From Pollutimonas thiosulfatoxidans (GTDB lineage: Bacteria; Pseudomonadota; Gammaproteobacteria; Burkholderiales; Burkholderiaceae_B), in the NCBI RefSeq assembly GCF_004022565.1, contig NZ_CP022987.1:186001-250000 (forward strand): a stretch of DNA of 64,000 nt, written 5' to 3'. A program made the translations under genes and the position numbers. Positions 33,710-41,801 of the stretch are shown here, piece by piece. How positions within the stretch are numbered: the first letter of the stretch is position 1; each line of letters starts with the position of its first letter. The notes beneath the pieces were generated by a model, which did no database searches, was not told the DNA's origin, and worked only from the letters and a program-made list of their open reading frames with translations.

Positions 33710-35368
33710 ATGACCGACTCCAGCCAGCGCGTAGACTTTCGCACCGATCCGTCCCAGTACAAGCATTGGGCGCTATCCGTGGACGGCGCCATCGCCACCC
33801 TCGCCATGGACGTCGCCGAAGACGAGGGCATCCGTCCCGGCTACAAGCTCAAGCTTAATTCCTACGACCTCGGTGTCGACATAGAACTGCACGACGCGCT
33901 GCAACGCATACGCTTCGAGCACCCTCAGGTGCGCACTGTTGTCGTCACCAGTCTGAAAGATCGCATTTTCTGTTCCGGCGCCAATATTTTCATGCTGGGC
34001 CTGTCCTCGCACGCCTGGAAGGTCAACTTCTGCAAGTTCACCAACGAAACGCGTAATGGCATCGAAGACTCCAGTCGCCACAGCGGCCTGAAGTTCGTAG
34101 CCGCCCTGAACGGCGCCTGCGCTGGCGGTGGCTACGAATTGGCATTGGCCTGCGACGAGATCCTGCTGATCGACGATCGCTCTTCGGCCGTGTCCTTGCC
34201 CGAGGTGCCATTGTTGGGCGTGCTGCCGGGTACCGGCGGTCTTACCCGGGTGACCGACAAGCGCAAGGTGCGTCACGATTACGCCGATATCTTTTGCACA
34301 CTGGTGGAAGGGGTACGAGGGCAGCGGGCCAAAGACTGGCGCCTGGTCGACGAGGTCATCAAGCCCGCCCGCTTCGCTGAAGAGGTACGCCAGCGCGCAC
34401 TCGACCTGGCAGCGCAAAGCGATCGACCGGCCGATGCAAAAGGCGTGTCGCTTACGCCACTGCAGCGCATCGACAGCGAGGCCGGCATCGAATACACCTA
34501 TGTCAAGGTAGACATCGACCGCGAAAAGCGCCAGGCCTCCTGGACCTTGAAGGCGCCGGCCGCTGCGACACCGCAAGACCTTGCCGGCATACTCGCGCAG
34601 GGCGCAGCCTGGTGGCCCTTGCAGTTTGCCCGCGAGCTCGACGATGCCATCCTTCATTTGCGCACCAACGAACTTGATATCGGTACCTGGGTGCTGCGCA
34701 CCGAGGGCGACCCTGCTCTGGTGCTGGGCGCCGACGCCGTGTTGGCGCAGCACGCCGACCATTGGCTGGTTCGCGAAACACTGGGCATGCTACGTCGTAC
34801 GCTGGCGCGTCTTGATGTCACCTCGCGCTCTTTGTTTGCCTTGATCGAGCCCGACTCCTGCTTCGTGGGCACGCTGTTCGAAGTGGCGCTGGCCTGCGAC
34901 CGCTCTTATATGTTGGACGATCCCGAAGTCGCGCGCCCGGCCGGCATCGCCCTGAACGAACTGAATTTTGGGCATTACCCCATGGTCAACGGTCAAAGCC
35001 GCCTCGCGCGCCGATTCTGCGAAGAAACCGAACCCATTGCGGCAGCCCGGGCCACGATAGGCGATACCGTCAGCGCAGAGCAGGCCGAGAGCCTGGGGCT
35101 GGTGACCTTCGCGCCCGACAGCATCGATTGGGACGACGAGATACGCATCGCACTGGAAGAGCGCCGTGCGCTGTCGCCCGACGCCTTGACGGGCCTGGAG
35201 GCCAACCTGCGATTCGGCGGCGTCGAGACCATGGAAACACGTATTTTCGGGCGGCTGACCGCCTGGCAAAACTGGATATTCAACCGACCCAACGCGGCAG
35301 GAGACAAGGGAGCGCTCAAGCTGTATGGCAAGGGCGAACAGGCAGCATTCGACTGGAACCGCGTATAG
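33710..35368 (+). CDS. boxC: Benzoyl-CoA-dihydrodiol lyase / 2,3-epoxybenzoyl-CoA dihydrolase BoxC
   Basis: Opens the ring of 2,3-epoxybenzoyl-CoA hydrolytically, giving 3,4-dehydroadipyl-CoA semialdehyde and formate. The 552 residues are about twice a crotonase, as in known BoxC: the first half has GANIFMLGLSSH and the crotonase turn CAGGGYELALACDEI with LPEVPLLGVLPGTGGLTR; the second half carries a more divergent repeat (SCFVGTLFEVALACDRSYML). The ATG beginning MTDSSQRVDF has an AGGAAA site upstream and fits the family; the in-frame codon 39 bases before it lies too close to the predicted transcript start. It heads the boxC-boxB-boxA order. Confidence 0.95.
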   Translation: MTDSSQRVDFRTDPSQYKHWALSVDGAIATLAMDVAEDEGIRPGYKLKLNSYDLGVDIELHDALQRIRFEHPQVRTVVVTSLKDRIFCSGANIFMLGLSSHAWKVNFCKFTNETRNGIEDSSRHSGLKFVAALNGACAGGGYELALACDEILLIDDRSSAVSLPEVPLLGVLPGTGGLTRVTDKRKVRHDYADIFCTLVEGVRGQRAKDWRLVDEVIKPARFAEEVRQRALDLAAQSDRPADAKGVSLTPLQRIDSEAGIEYTYVKVDIDREKRQASWTLKAPAAATPQDLAGILAQGAAWWPLQFARELDDAILHLRTNELDIGTWVLRTEGDPALVLGADAVLAQHADHWLVRETLGMLRRTLARLDVTSRSLFALIEPDSCFVGTLFEVALACDRSYMLDDPEVARPAGIALNELNFGHYPMVNGQSRLARRFCEETEPIAAARATIGDTVSAEQAESLGLVTFAPDSIDWDDEIRIALEERRALSPDALTGLEANLRFGGVETMETRIFGRLTAWQNWIFNRPNAAGDKGALKLYGKGEQAAFDWNRV

Positions 35369-35409
35369 CGCTGGTCCCAACGCAACGAACCATCCACCAG
35401 GAGCCACTA

Positions 35410-36837
35410 ATGTCCGGCATCAATTACTCAGAAAAAATCCCGAATAACGTCAATCTATCGAGCGACCGCGCCTTGCAGCGCGCGCTGGAGCACTGGCAGC
35501 CCAATTATCTGAAGTGGTGGCAAGAGATGGGTCCTGAAAGCTCGCAGAACTTTGACGTCTACCTGCGTACCGCCGTCAGCGTGCAGCCGGATGGCTGGGC
35601 CCATTTCGATCATGTGAAGATGCCCGATTACCGCTGGGGCATTTTCCTGGCGCCGCAAGACGGCAACCGCAAGGTGCACTTCGGCGAAAACATCGGCAAG
35701 GATGTCTGGCAGGAAGCGCCCGGCGAATACCGCGCCAACCTGCGCCGCATTATCGTGACGCAGGGCGATACCGAGCCCGCTTCGGTAGAGCAACAGCGCC
35801 ACCTGGGCCTGACCGCCCCTTCACAATACGACTTGCGCAACCTGTTCCAGGTCAACGTCGAAGAGGGTCGCCACCTGTGGGCCATGGTTTATTTGTTGCA
35901 CCGCTACTTCGGGCGCGACGGTCGCGAAGAGGCCGACGCCTTGCTGCAGCGCAATTCCGGCGATGAAGACAGCCCGCGCATTCTGGGTGCCTTCAATGAA
36001 AAGACGCCCGATTGGCTGGCCTTCTTTATGTTCACCTACTTTACCGACCGCGACGGCAAGTTCCAGCTTTGCGCGCTGGCCGAGTCGGCCTTCGATCCGC
36101 TGGCACGCACCACGAAGTTCATGCTGACCGAAGAAGCGCATCACATGTTCGTGGGCGAATCCGGTGTGTCGCGCGTTCTGCAGCGCACCGCCGAAGTCAT
36201 GAACGAACTCAAGACCGACAACCCGGCAGCCGTGCGCGCGGCCGGCGTTATCGACCTGCCAACCATCCAGCGCTACCTGAACTTCCATTACAGCGTGACG
36301 ATCGATCTTTTCGGCGCCGACCAATCATCCAATGCCGCCATCTTCTATAGCTCTGGACTGAAGGGGCGCTACGAAGAAGGCAAACGCACCGACGACCACA
36401 TGCTCAAGAACGACACCTACACCGTGCTGGAGGTGGCCAATGGGCAGATGCGCGACATCGAGGTGCCCATGCTGAACGCGCTTAACGAAGTGCTGCGCGA
36501 CGATTTCATCAAGGATTCGATGGCAGGCGTCGGCCGCTGGAACAAAGTGCTCGAAAAGAACGGCATTGCCTTCCGTCTGCAAGTGCCGCACAAGGCATTC
36601 AACCGACAGATAGGAACGCTGGCGGGCATCAAGGTTTCGCCGCAGGGTGAAGTGCTGACAGACGAACAATGGAAGGCGCATGAGCGCGAATGGCTGCCAA
36701 CCGCCGAGGACCGCGCCTTTGTCGCTTCCCTGATGGGACGTGTGGTCGAACCCGGCAAGTTCGCCAACTGGATTGCGCCGCCCGTCATCGGTGTGAACCG
36801 TCAGCCACTCAACTTCGATTACGTCCGTTTCAACTGA
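35410..36837 (+). CDS. boxB: Benzoyl-CoA 2,3-epoxidase, oxygenase subunit BoxB
   Basis: The di-iron oxygenase that inserts one oxygen atom of O2 into benzoyl-CoA, forming the 2,3-epoxide with electrons from BoxA. The 475-residue protein starts MSGINYSEKIPNNVNLSSDR as in known BoxB (473 residues in Azoarcus), and contains the ferritin-like metal motif LTEEAHHMFVGE near residue 240, preceded by a glutamate-rich helix (NVEEGRHLWAMVYLLH) that can supply other iron ligands. An AGGAG site (35399-35403) lies seven bases before the ATG. A long open extension upstream overlaps boxC in another frame and is not coding. Confidence 0.96.
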   Translation: MSGINYSEKIPNNVNLSSDRALQRALEHWQPNYLKWWQEMGPESSQNFDVYLRTAVSVQPDGWAHFDHVKMPDYRWGIFLAPQDGNRKVHFGENIGKDVWQEAPGEYRANLRRIIVTQGDTEPASVEQQRHLGLTAPSQYDLRNLFQVNVEEGRHLWAMVYLLHRYFGRDGREEADALLQRNSGDEDSPRILGAFNEKTPDWLAFFMFTYFTDRDGKFQLCALAESAFDPLARTTKFMLTEEAHHMFVGESGVSRVLQRTAEVMNELKTDNPAAVRAAGVIDLPTIQRYLNFHYSVTIDLFGADQSSNAAIFYSSGLKGRYEEGKRTDDHMLKNDTYTVLEVANGQMRDIEVPMLNALNEVLRDDFIKDSMAGVGRWNKVLEKNGIAFRLQVPHKAFNRQIGTLAGIKVSPQGEVLTDEQWKAHEREWLPTAEDRAFVASLMGRVVEPGKFANWIAPPVIGVNRQPLNFDYVRFN

Positions 36838-36852
36838 CACTGGCCAAATGCC

Positions 36853-38118
36853 ATGAATGCGCCACTACCTGCAGGTGTGCTCAAGCAGCACCTGATCGAC
36901 CCCGAAGTCTGCATACGTTGCAACACGTGCGAAGAGACCTGTCCGATCGATGCGATCACGCACGACTCGAATAATTATGTGGTCGATGCCAGCATCTGCA
37001 ACCATTGCATGGCCTGTGTGCCGCCATGTCCGACGGGTTCGATCGATAACTGGTTAACGGTGCTGGCCGACAAGCCTTACACGCTGGAAGAGCAGTTTTC
37101 GTGGGAAGCTCTGCCAGCCGAGCAGCCCCTGCCGGAGGCGCCGATCGACGACGTTGCAGCGCAGACCACGGAAGCGCCGCCCGTCGTGGCGGACGAAGAC
37201 CGCCATCCGTCGCTGGATGGCTACCCCTCGACGGGCGCGGGCGCCAGTATTCCTCCCTGGTCGGCGGCTCATCCTTATGTCAATCTTTACACGCACAAGA
37301 ACCCGATCACCGCCACGGTGGTCGGCAACTACCGCGTGACCGCCGATGACACCGAAAGCGATATCCGCCACATTGTGCTGGACTTCGGAACCGCGCCTTT
37401 TCCGGTGCTTGAAGGGCAGTCCATCGCCATCTTCCCGCCCGGGGTGGATGAGAACGGACGGCCGTATCATGCTCGCCAGTACTCCATCGCCAGTCCGCGT
37501 GACGGCGAACGGCCCCGCTATAACAACTTGTCGTTGACCGTAAAGCGGGTAACGACCGACTATGACGCCAAGCCGGCGCTAGGCGTATGTTCCAACTACC
37601 TTTGCGACCTCAAGAAGAACGACACGGTCAGGGTCATAGGCCCCTACGGCAATACCTTCCTGATGCCCAACCATGCCGACGCCAATATCATCATGATCTG
37701 CACGGGTACAGGCTCTGCACCCATGCGAGCCATGACCGAGCGCTGTCGTCGCCTGCGTAAAGAGTCCGCATTCCAGGGCAAGCTGATGCTGTTCTTCGGC
37801 GCGCGTACCGAGCGCGAACTGCCGTATTTCGGTCCGCTCATGAACCTGCCCAAGGATTTCATCGACATCAACCTGGCGCTCTCGCGCGAGGTCGGGCAGC
37901 CCAAGCGCTATGTGCAAGACCTGCTTGTCGAGCGTGCGGCGGATATTCGGACCCTACTCGACAGCGACAAGACCTGCATTTATGTTTGCGGCCTCAAGGG
38001 CATGGAAGACGGTGTCTTGCAAGCGCTCGAGTCCGTGGTCTCTGGGGCGGGGCTGCAATGGCCGGATGTCCATGCCCAGCTTAAGGCGCAAGGCCGCCTG
38101 CACTTCGAAACCTACTGA
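36853..38118 (+). CDS. boxA: Benzoyl-CoA 2,3-epoxidase, reductase subunit BoxA
   Basis: Passes electrons from NADPH to BoxB. The 421 residues have two [4Fe-4S] clusters at the N-terminus (C20, C23, C26, C30 and C49, C52, C55, C59), an acidic, proline-rich linker of about 80 residues, and a ferredoxin-NADP reductase-like module: the FAD segment RPYHARQYSIASPRDGE, then CSNYLCDLK, the nucleotide loop ICTGTGSAPMRAM and the C-terminal YVCGLKGMEDGV. It follows boxB by 15 bases and lacks a clear ribosome site, so its translation may depend on boxB. Confidence 0.95.
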   Translation: MNAPLPAGVLKQHLIDPEVCIRCNTCEETCPIDAITHDSNNYVVDASICNHCMACVPPCPTGSIDNWLTVLADKPYTLEEQFSWEALPAEQPLPEAPIDDVAAQTTEAPPVVADEDRHPSLDGYPSTGAGASIPPWSAAHPYVNLYTHKNPITATVVGNYRVTADDTESDIRHIVLDFGTAPFPVLEGQSIAIFPPGVDENGRPYHARQYSIASPRDGERPRYNNLSLTVKRVTTDYDAKPALGVCSNYLCDLKKNDTVRVIGPYGNTFLMPNHADANIIMICTGTGSAPMRAMTERCRRLRKESAFQGKLMLFFGARTERELPYFGPLMNLPKDFIDINLALSREVGQPKRYVQDLLVERAADIRTLLDSDKTCIYVCGLKGMEDGVLQALESVVSGAGLQWPDVHAQLKAQGRLHFETY

Positions 38119-38206
38119 ACTACGACCCCCGGCGCGGGCGGCGGCGTAGCCCCCGTTGCGGTACACTGCCTCGCTTAGCACCGTCAAAAAATAGTCGAGT
38201 ATTGTC

Positions 38207-38656
38207 ATGAAATTCAGCGAGTTCGAAGTAGGAATGGTGATCAAGCATCCGCCGGTCGTCGTCACCGAAGGAGAGATGCTTGGTTTTGCGAAATCGTACG
38301 ACCCGCAGTGGTTCCATGTGGATGCTGAGGGTGCCAAGAAGGGCCGCTGGGGCGGCCTGATCGCCAGTGGCTGGCTGACCTGCAGCCTGGCCATGCGGAT
38401 GGCGGTCGATTCGGCGCTGGCCGGTTCGGAGTCCTTCGGATCGCCGGGCCTGGAGCGGCTACGCTGGCTGCTGCCGGTACGCCCAGGCGATGCCCTGCGT
38501 CTTGAGGCAACCGTCGATTCCGTGCGTACCTCGTCCTCGCGCGACGATCTTGGCATCATGCGTTGGTCGTGGCGCGTCTACAACCAACGCGACGAGCAGG
38601 TGCTGGACGTCGAGGCAACCAGCCTGTTCGACCTGGCGGCGCACGCGCCAGAATGA
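38207..38656 (+). CDS. MaoC-type hot-dog-fold dehydratase/hydratase
   Basis: A 149-residue MaoC-like protein. The catalytic pair D32 and H37 sits in YDPQWFHVDAEGAK, followed by WGGLIASGWLTCSLAMRM, the helix that shapes the substrate pocket. Such enzymes add or remove water on enoyl-CoA thioesters. Being 88 bases downstream of boxA in the same direction, it could act on 3,4-dehydroadipyl-CoA or another CoA ester of the route, but that is inference; members also occur far from such clusters. Two hairpins, the second with a T run, close the transcription unit after it. Confidence 0.85.
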   Translation: MKFSEFEVGMVIKHPPVVVTEGEMLGFAKSYDPQWFHVDAEGAKKGRWGGLIASGWLTCSLAMRMAVDSALAGSESFGSPGLERLRWLLPVRPGDALRLEATVDSVRTSSSRDDLGIMRWSWRVYNQRDEQVLDVEATSLFDLAAHAPE

Positions 38657-38660
38657 CCAG

Positions 38661-38680
38661 CGGCGCCCCGGGGGGCGCCG
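38661..38680 (+). repeat. GC-only inverted repeat after the MaoC gene
   Basis: CGGCGCCCC (38661-38669) and GGGGCGCCG (38672-38680) are perfect complements around two G bases, giving a very stable stem (closing with a four-base loop). It stands 13 bases before a T-tailed terminator, so the two may work as a tandem end-of-transcript signal. Confidence 0.55.
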
Positions 38681-38693
38681 ACAGCACAACATC

Positions 38694-38716
38694 AAGCGGG
38701 CATGGCCCGCTTTTTT
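38694..38716 (+). terminator. Intrinsic terminator of the box operon
   Basis: AAGCGGGC (38694-38701), a three-base ATG loop, GCCCGCTT (38705-38712) and a run of six T (38711-38716). It separates the MaoC gene from convergent gcdH, whose stop codon begins two bases further on. Confidence 0.82.
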
Positions 38717-38717
38717 G

Positions 38718-39911
38718 TTAGAAAAAAGCCTGAAGGCCAGTCTGGGCACGCCCCAGTATCAATGCGTGGACGTCGTGAGTGCCTTCGTAGGTATTGACGA
38801 CCTCCAGATTGACCAGGTGGCGTGCCACGCCGAACTCATCAGAGATACCGTTGCCACCAAGCATGTCGCGCGCCAGGCGGGCGACGTCCAGCGCCTTGCC
38901 GCAAGAATTGCGTTTCATGATGGACGTGATTTCGACAGCGGCCGTGCCTTCGTCTTTCATGCGTCCCAGGCGCAAGCAGCCTTGCAGGCCCAGAGTGATC
39001 TCGGTTTGCATATCTGCGAGCTTCTTCTGGATTAACTGGTTGGCTGCCAGCGGCCGGCCAAATTGCTTGCGGTCCATGGTGTACTGACGTGCCGTGTGCC
39101 AGCAGGCTTCCGCCGCACCCAAGGCGCCCCAGGCAATGCCGTAGCGTGCGGAGTTCAGGCAGGTGAAAGGACCGCGCAAGCCGCTGACCTTGGGCAGCAT
39201 CTGGTCGGCTGAAATTTCGACTTCGTCCATGACGATCTCGCCGGTAATGGATGCACGCAGCCCCACCTTGCCGTGTATGGTCGGGGTCGACAGACCCTTC
39301 ATGCCCTTGTCGAGAATGAAGCCACGGATCTTGCCATCGTCGTCACCGCCGACCACCTTTGCCCAGACGACGAACACGTCGGCGATGGGAGAGTTGGTAA
39401 TCCACATTTTTGTGCCGCTGACCTTGTAACCGTCGGCAGTTTTGACCGCGCGGGTTTCCATGCTGCCGGGGTCAGAGCCGTGGTTGGGTTCCGTGAGGCC
39501 GAAGCACCCTATCCATTCACCGCGCGCCAGCTTGGGCAGGTACTTGTGTTTCTGTTCTTCGCTGCCGAATTCGTTGATCGGCACCATGACCAGGGAAGAC
39601 TGAACGCTCATCATGGACCGATAGCCTGAATCGATGCGCTCGACTTCCCGCGCGATCAAGCCGTAGCTGACATAGTTCAGGCCGGCGCCGCCGTAGACTT
39701 CGGGAATGGTGGCCCCCAGCAGGCCCAGCTCGCCCATCTCGCCGAAAATGGCTGGATCGGTTTGCTCGTTACGGAAGGCGTCAAGCACGCGGGGGGCAAG
39801 CTTGTCTTGTGCATAGGCCAAAGCCGCATCACGCACCATGCGCTCTTCGTCGCTTAACTGGGCGTCCAGCAATAAGGGATCCTGCCAATGGAAAGAGGGG
39901 TTAGACGACAT
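38718..39911 (-). CDS. gcdH: Glutaryl-CoA dehydrogenase (acyl-CoA dehydrogenase family)
   Basis: Oxidatively decarboxylates glutaryl-CoA to crotonyl-CoA, feeding electrons to ETF; used in lysine, tryptophan and aromatic breakdown. The 397-residue flavoprotein shows FGLTEPNHGSDPGSMETRA, KMWITNSPIADVFVVWAK, the GCLRLGRMKD region and the catalytic E376 in VVNTYEGTHDVHALILGRA, the wording characteristic of GcdH rather than short-chain acyl-CoA dehydrogenases. It lies 65 bases downstream of the ThDP-enzyme gene on the same strand and may share its transcript. It is not part of the box route itself, although it extends the aromatic/dicarboxyl-CoA theme. Confidence 0.91.
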   Translation of the reverse strand: MSSNPSFHWQDPLLLDAQLSDEERMVRDAALAYAQDKLAPRVLDAFRNEQTDPAIFGEMGELGLLGATIPEVYGGAGLNYVSYGLIAREVERIDSGYRSMMSVQSSLVMVPINEFGSEEQKHKYLPKLARGEWIGCFGLTEPNHGSDPGSMETRAVKTADGYKVSGTKMWITNSPIADVFVVWAKVVGGDDDGKIRGFILDKGMKGLSTPTIHGKVGLRASITGEIVMDEVEISADQMLPKVSGLRGPFTCLNSARYGIAWGALGAAEACWHTARQYTMDRKQFGRPLAANQLIQKKLADMQTEITLGLQGCLRLGRMKDEGTAAVEITSIMKRNSCGKALDVARLARDMLGGNGISDEFGVARHLVNLEVVNTYEGTHDVHALILGRAQTGLQAFF

Positions 39912-39976
39912 GATTAAAGCTCCGGAGAAGATAGGGATTGTTAAGTATTCACGCGGTCCACGCAGGACTCGGTGTA

Positions 39977-41674
39977 TCAGGAAGGGTGGGCCAAGGCGTG
40001 ATCGCGAATTTTCTGTAATGTAGTCGTTGGCGAGATGGTTTCCGGATCGATCAGGCAGTGCAGGATGGCCGGCTTGCCGCTGGCCAGTGCCCGCTCGAAT
40101 GCCGGACCGAACTGTTCGGTGCTCTCGATCCGTTCGCCGTGACCGCCGAATGCCTGGGCATACGCGGCGAAGTCCGGATTGCGCAGGGCAGTCGCCGACG
40201 GTCTTGCGGGGTAGTGGCGTTCTTGGTGCATGCGTATGGTGCCGTACATGCCGTTATCAATCAACAGCACAATAATGGGTAGCTGATATTGCACGGCCGT
40301 GGCGAATTCCTGCCCGTGCATCATGAAGCAACCGTCGCCTGCAAAGCACACCACAGTGCGGTCAGGATGCAGGCGCTTCGCGCTTACCGCGGCTGGCAAG
40401 CCATAGCCCATGGACCCGGACGTGGGTGCCAGTTGGGTGCCATAGCGGGTAAACGGATGAAAACGATGCAGCCAGGTGGCGTAATTGCCCGCGCCGTTGC
40501 ACATGATGGCGTCGTTGGGCAGGACGTCGCGCAGATAGCTCATTACCTGCCCCATTTGTAAGGCGCCAGGGTGCGTGATGGCTTGCGGATCGGTCCAGCC
40601 CAGATAGCTGTCGCGCATGGCTTGCAGCCGTGCCTGCCTGTCGGGCGAGGGCACCGCTGCCAGGGTGTCCAGGCTGGCCGCGAATGCCTTGGGCGAGACA
40701 TTGATGGCCAAGTCCGCGCGGTAGACGCGGTTCAGCTCTTTGATGTCGGGATGAACGTGGACGAGGGTTTGTCGGGGCACGGGAATGTCGAACAAGGTAT
40801 AGCTTTGGCTGGCGATCTCGGACATGCGACCACCGACCAGCAACACGAGGTCTGCCTCTTTGATGCTCGCCATGAGCGTCGGATTGCTGCCCAGCCCGAC
40901 ATCGCCCACAAAGCAGGGGTGCGCGGTGGAGAACAGCATTTGACGCCGGAACTGCACAGCCACTGGCAGCTTGTGGCGGGTCGCGAAAGCGGCGAACTGA
41001 TCGACAGCGGTCTGGTCCCAGCGCGTGCCGCCCAATATGGCGATCGGCCGCGCAGCGCCAGCCAAGTGGTCGGCCAGCGATTCCAGTTGTCCGGCCGTTG
41101 CAGCAGATTCCACCACCTCGTAGGCGGGGGCATCGGCGACCTGTGCATGTTCTATCAGCATGTCTTCAGGCAAGGCGATGACCACAGGCCCGGGTCGGCC
41201 GGATGTGGCAACATGAAAAGCCCGGGACACGATCTCGGGGATGCGCTCGACCTGGTCGATCTCGGTCACCCATTTGGCTTGCGTACCGAAGACGGCGCGG
41301 TAGTCCATCTCTTGGAAAGCTTCGCGATCACGCACGCCACGCTCGATCTGGCCGACAAAGAGTATCAGGGGAGTGGAGTCTTGCGAGGCGATGTGCACGC
41401 CTGCCATGGCATTGGCGGCACCGGGTCCGCGCGTAACCATACAGATGCCAGGGCGGCCAGTAAGCTTGCCGTGCGCATCGGCCATCATGGCGGCTCCGCC
41501 TTCCTGACGGCATACTGTTACTTCGATGGCGGCGTCATGCAAGCCGTCGAGTACTGCCAGATAGCTTTCCCCCGGCACACAGAATACGTGCTCGACGCCG
41601 TGCGCCAGCAACTGGTCGACAAGAATATGTCCGCCCAGACGTTGGGACAGTACGGAATCGTGTTCGGGTTTCAT
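39977..41674 (-). CDS. Thiamine-diphosphate enzyme of the acetolactate synthase-like family
   Basis: A 565-residue three-domain ThDP enzyme: N-terminal pyrimidine-binding domain with the activating E58 (VCRQEGGAAMMADA), a central Rossmann-like domain (RPIAILGGTRW), and a C-terminal diphosphate-binding domain with AGDGCFMMHGQEF (about residue 445) and LLIDNGMYGTIRMHQ. This is the IlvB/AHAS-like fold, but the partner small subunit ilvN is absent and the neighbours (gcdH, a divergent LysR regulator) do not suggest valine synthesis, so a 2-oxo-acid decarboxylase or carboligase of unknown substrate is as likely. It is divergent from the LysR gene across a palindromic operator. Confidence 0.88.
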   Translation of the reverse strand: MKPEHDSVLSQRLGGHILVDQLLAHGVEHVFCVPGESYLAVLDGLHDAAIEVTVCRQEGGAAMMADAHGKLTGRPGICMVTRGPGAANAMAGVHIASQDSTPLILFVGQIERGVRDREAFQEMDYRAVFGTQAKWVTEIDQVERIPEIVSRAFHVATSGRPGPVVIALPEDMLIEHAQVADAPAYEVVESAATAGQLESLADHLAGAARPIAILGGTRWDQTAVDQFAAFATRHKLPVAVQFRRQMLFSTAHPCFVGDVGLGSNPTLMASIKEADLVLLVGGRMSEIASQSYTLFDIPVPRQTLVHVHPDIKELNRVYRADLAINVSPKAFAASLDTLAAVPSPDRQARLQAMRDSYLGWTDPQAITHPGALQMGQVMSYLRDVLPNDAIMCNGAGNYATWLHRFHPFTRYGTQLAPTSGSMGYGLPAAVSAKRLHPDRTVVCFAGDGCFMMHGQEFATAVQYQLPIIVLLIDNGMYGTIRMHQERHYPARPSATALRNPDFAAYAQAFGGHGERIESTEQFGPAFERALASGKPAILHCLIDPETISPTTTLQKIRDHALAHPS

Positions 41675-41682
41675 AAGAGGTC

Positions 41683-41712
41683 AGCATAGTGTGCGTTGAC
41701 TGCACAACGCAA
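41683..41712 (-). promoter_or_regulatory. Candidate promoter of the ThDP-enzyme gene
   Basis: On the minus strand TTGCGT (41712-41707), 18 bases, TATGCT (41688-41683). The -35 hexamer lies inside the palindrome GCAATT-GATAA-AATTGC, so a regulator bound there would control it. The start codon is only nine bases past the -10, so the leader would be very short or absent. Confidence 0.4.
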
Positions 41713-41722
41713 TTGATAAAAT
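41696..41722 (+). promoter_or_regulatory. Candidate promoter of the LysR-type regulator gene
   Basis: TTGACT (41696-41701) and TAAAAT (41717-41722) lie 15 bases apart, shorter than ideal. The -10 is embedded in the palindromic operator, fitting the negative autoregulation usual for LysR genes. Confidence 0.4.
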
Positions 41723-41729
41723 TGCACAA
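41701..41729. promoter_or_regulatory. Palindromic LysR-type operator with direct repeats
   Basis: GCAATT (41709-41714), spacer GATAA, AATTGC (41720-41725) is a perfect 17-base palindrome holding the T-N11-A pattern of LysR sites. It lies within two direct copies of TGCACAA (41701-41707 and 41723-41729) spaced 22 bases, two helical turns. It sits between the divergent ThDP-enzyme and LysR genes. Confidence 0.65.
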
Positions 41730-41801
41730 TGTCTTGCCTAAAGCGCAAGATATTGCAGGCGAAGAAGTATTCTACCGTTCACAGGTCAAAGGCAAAGCTA
41801 C

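Noticed and set aside
39977..41674. Acetolactate synthase large subunit for valine/isoleucine synthesis
   Set aside because: No ilvN or ilvC follows, and the regulator and neighbours differ; left as an ALS-like ThDP enzyme.
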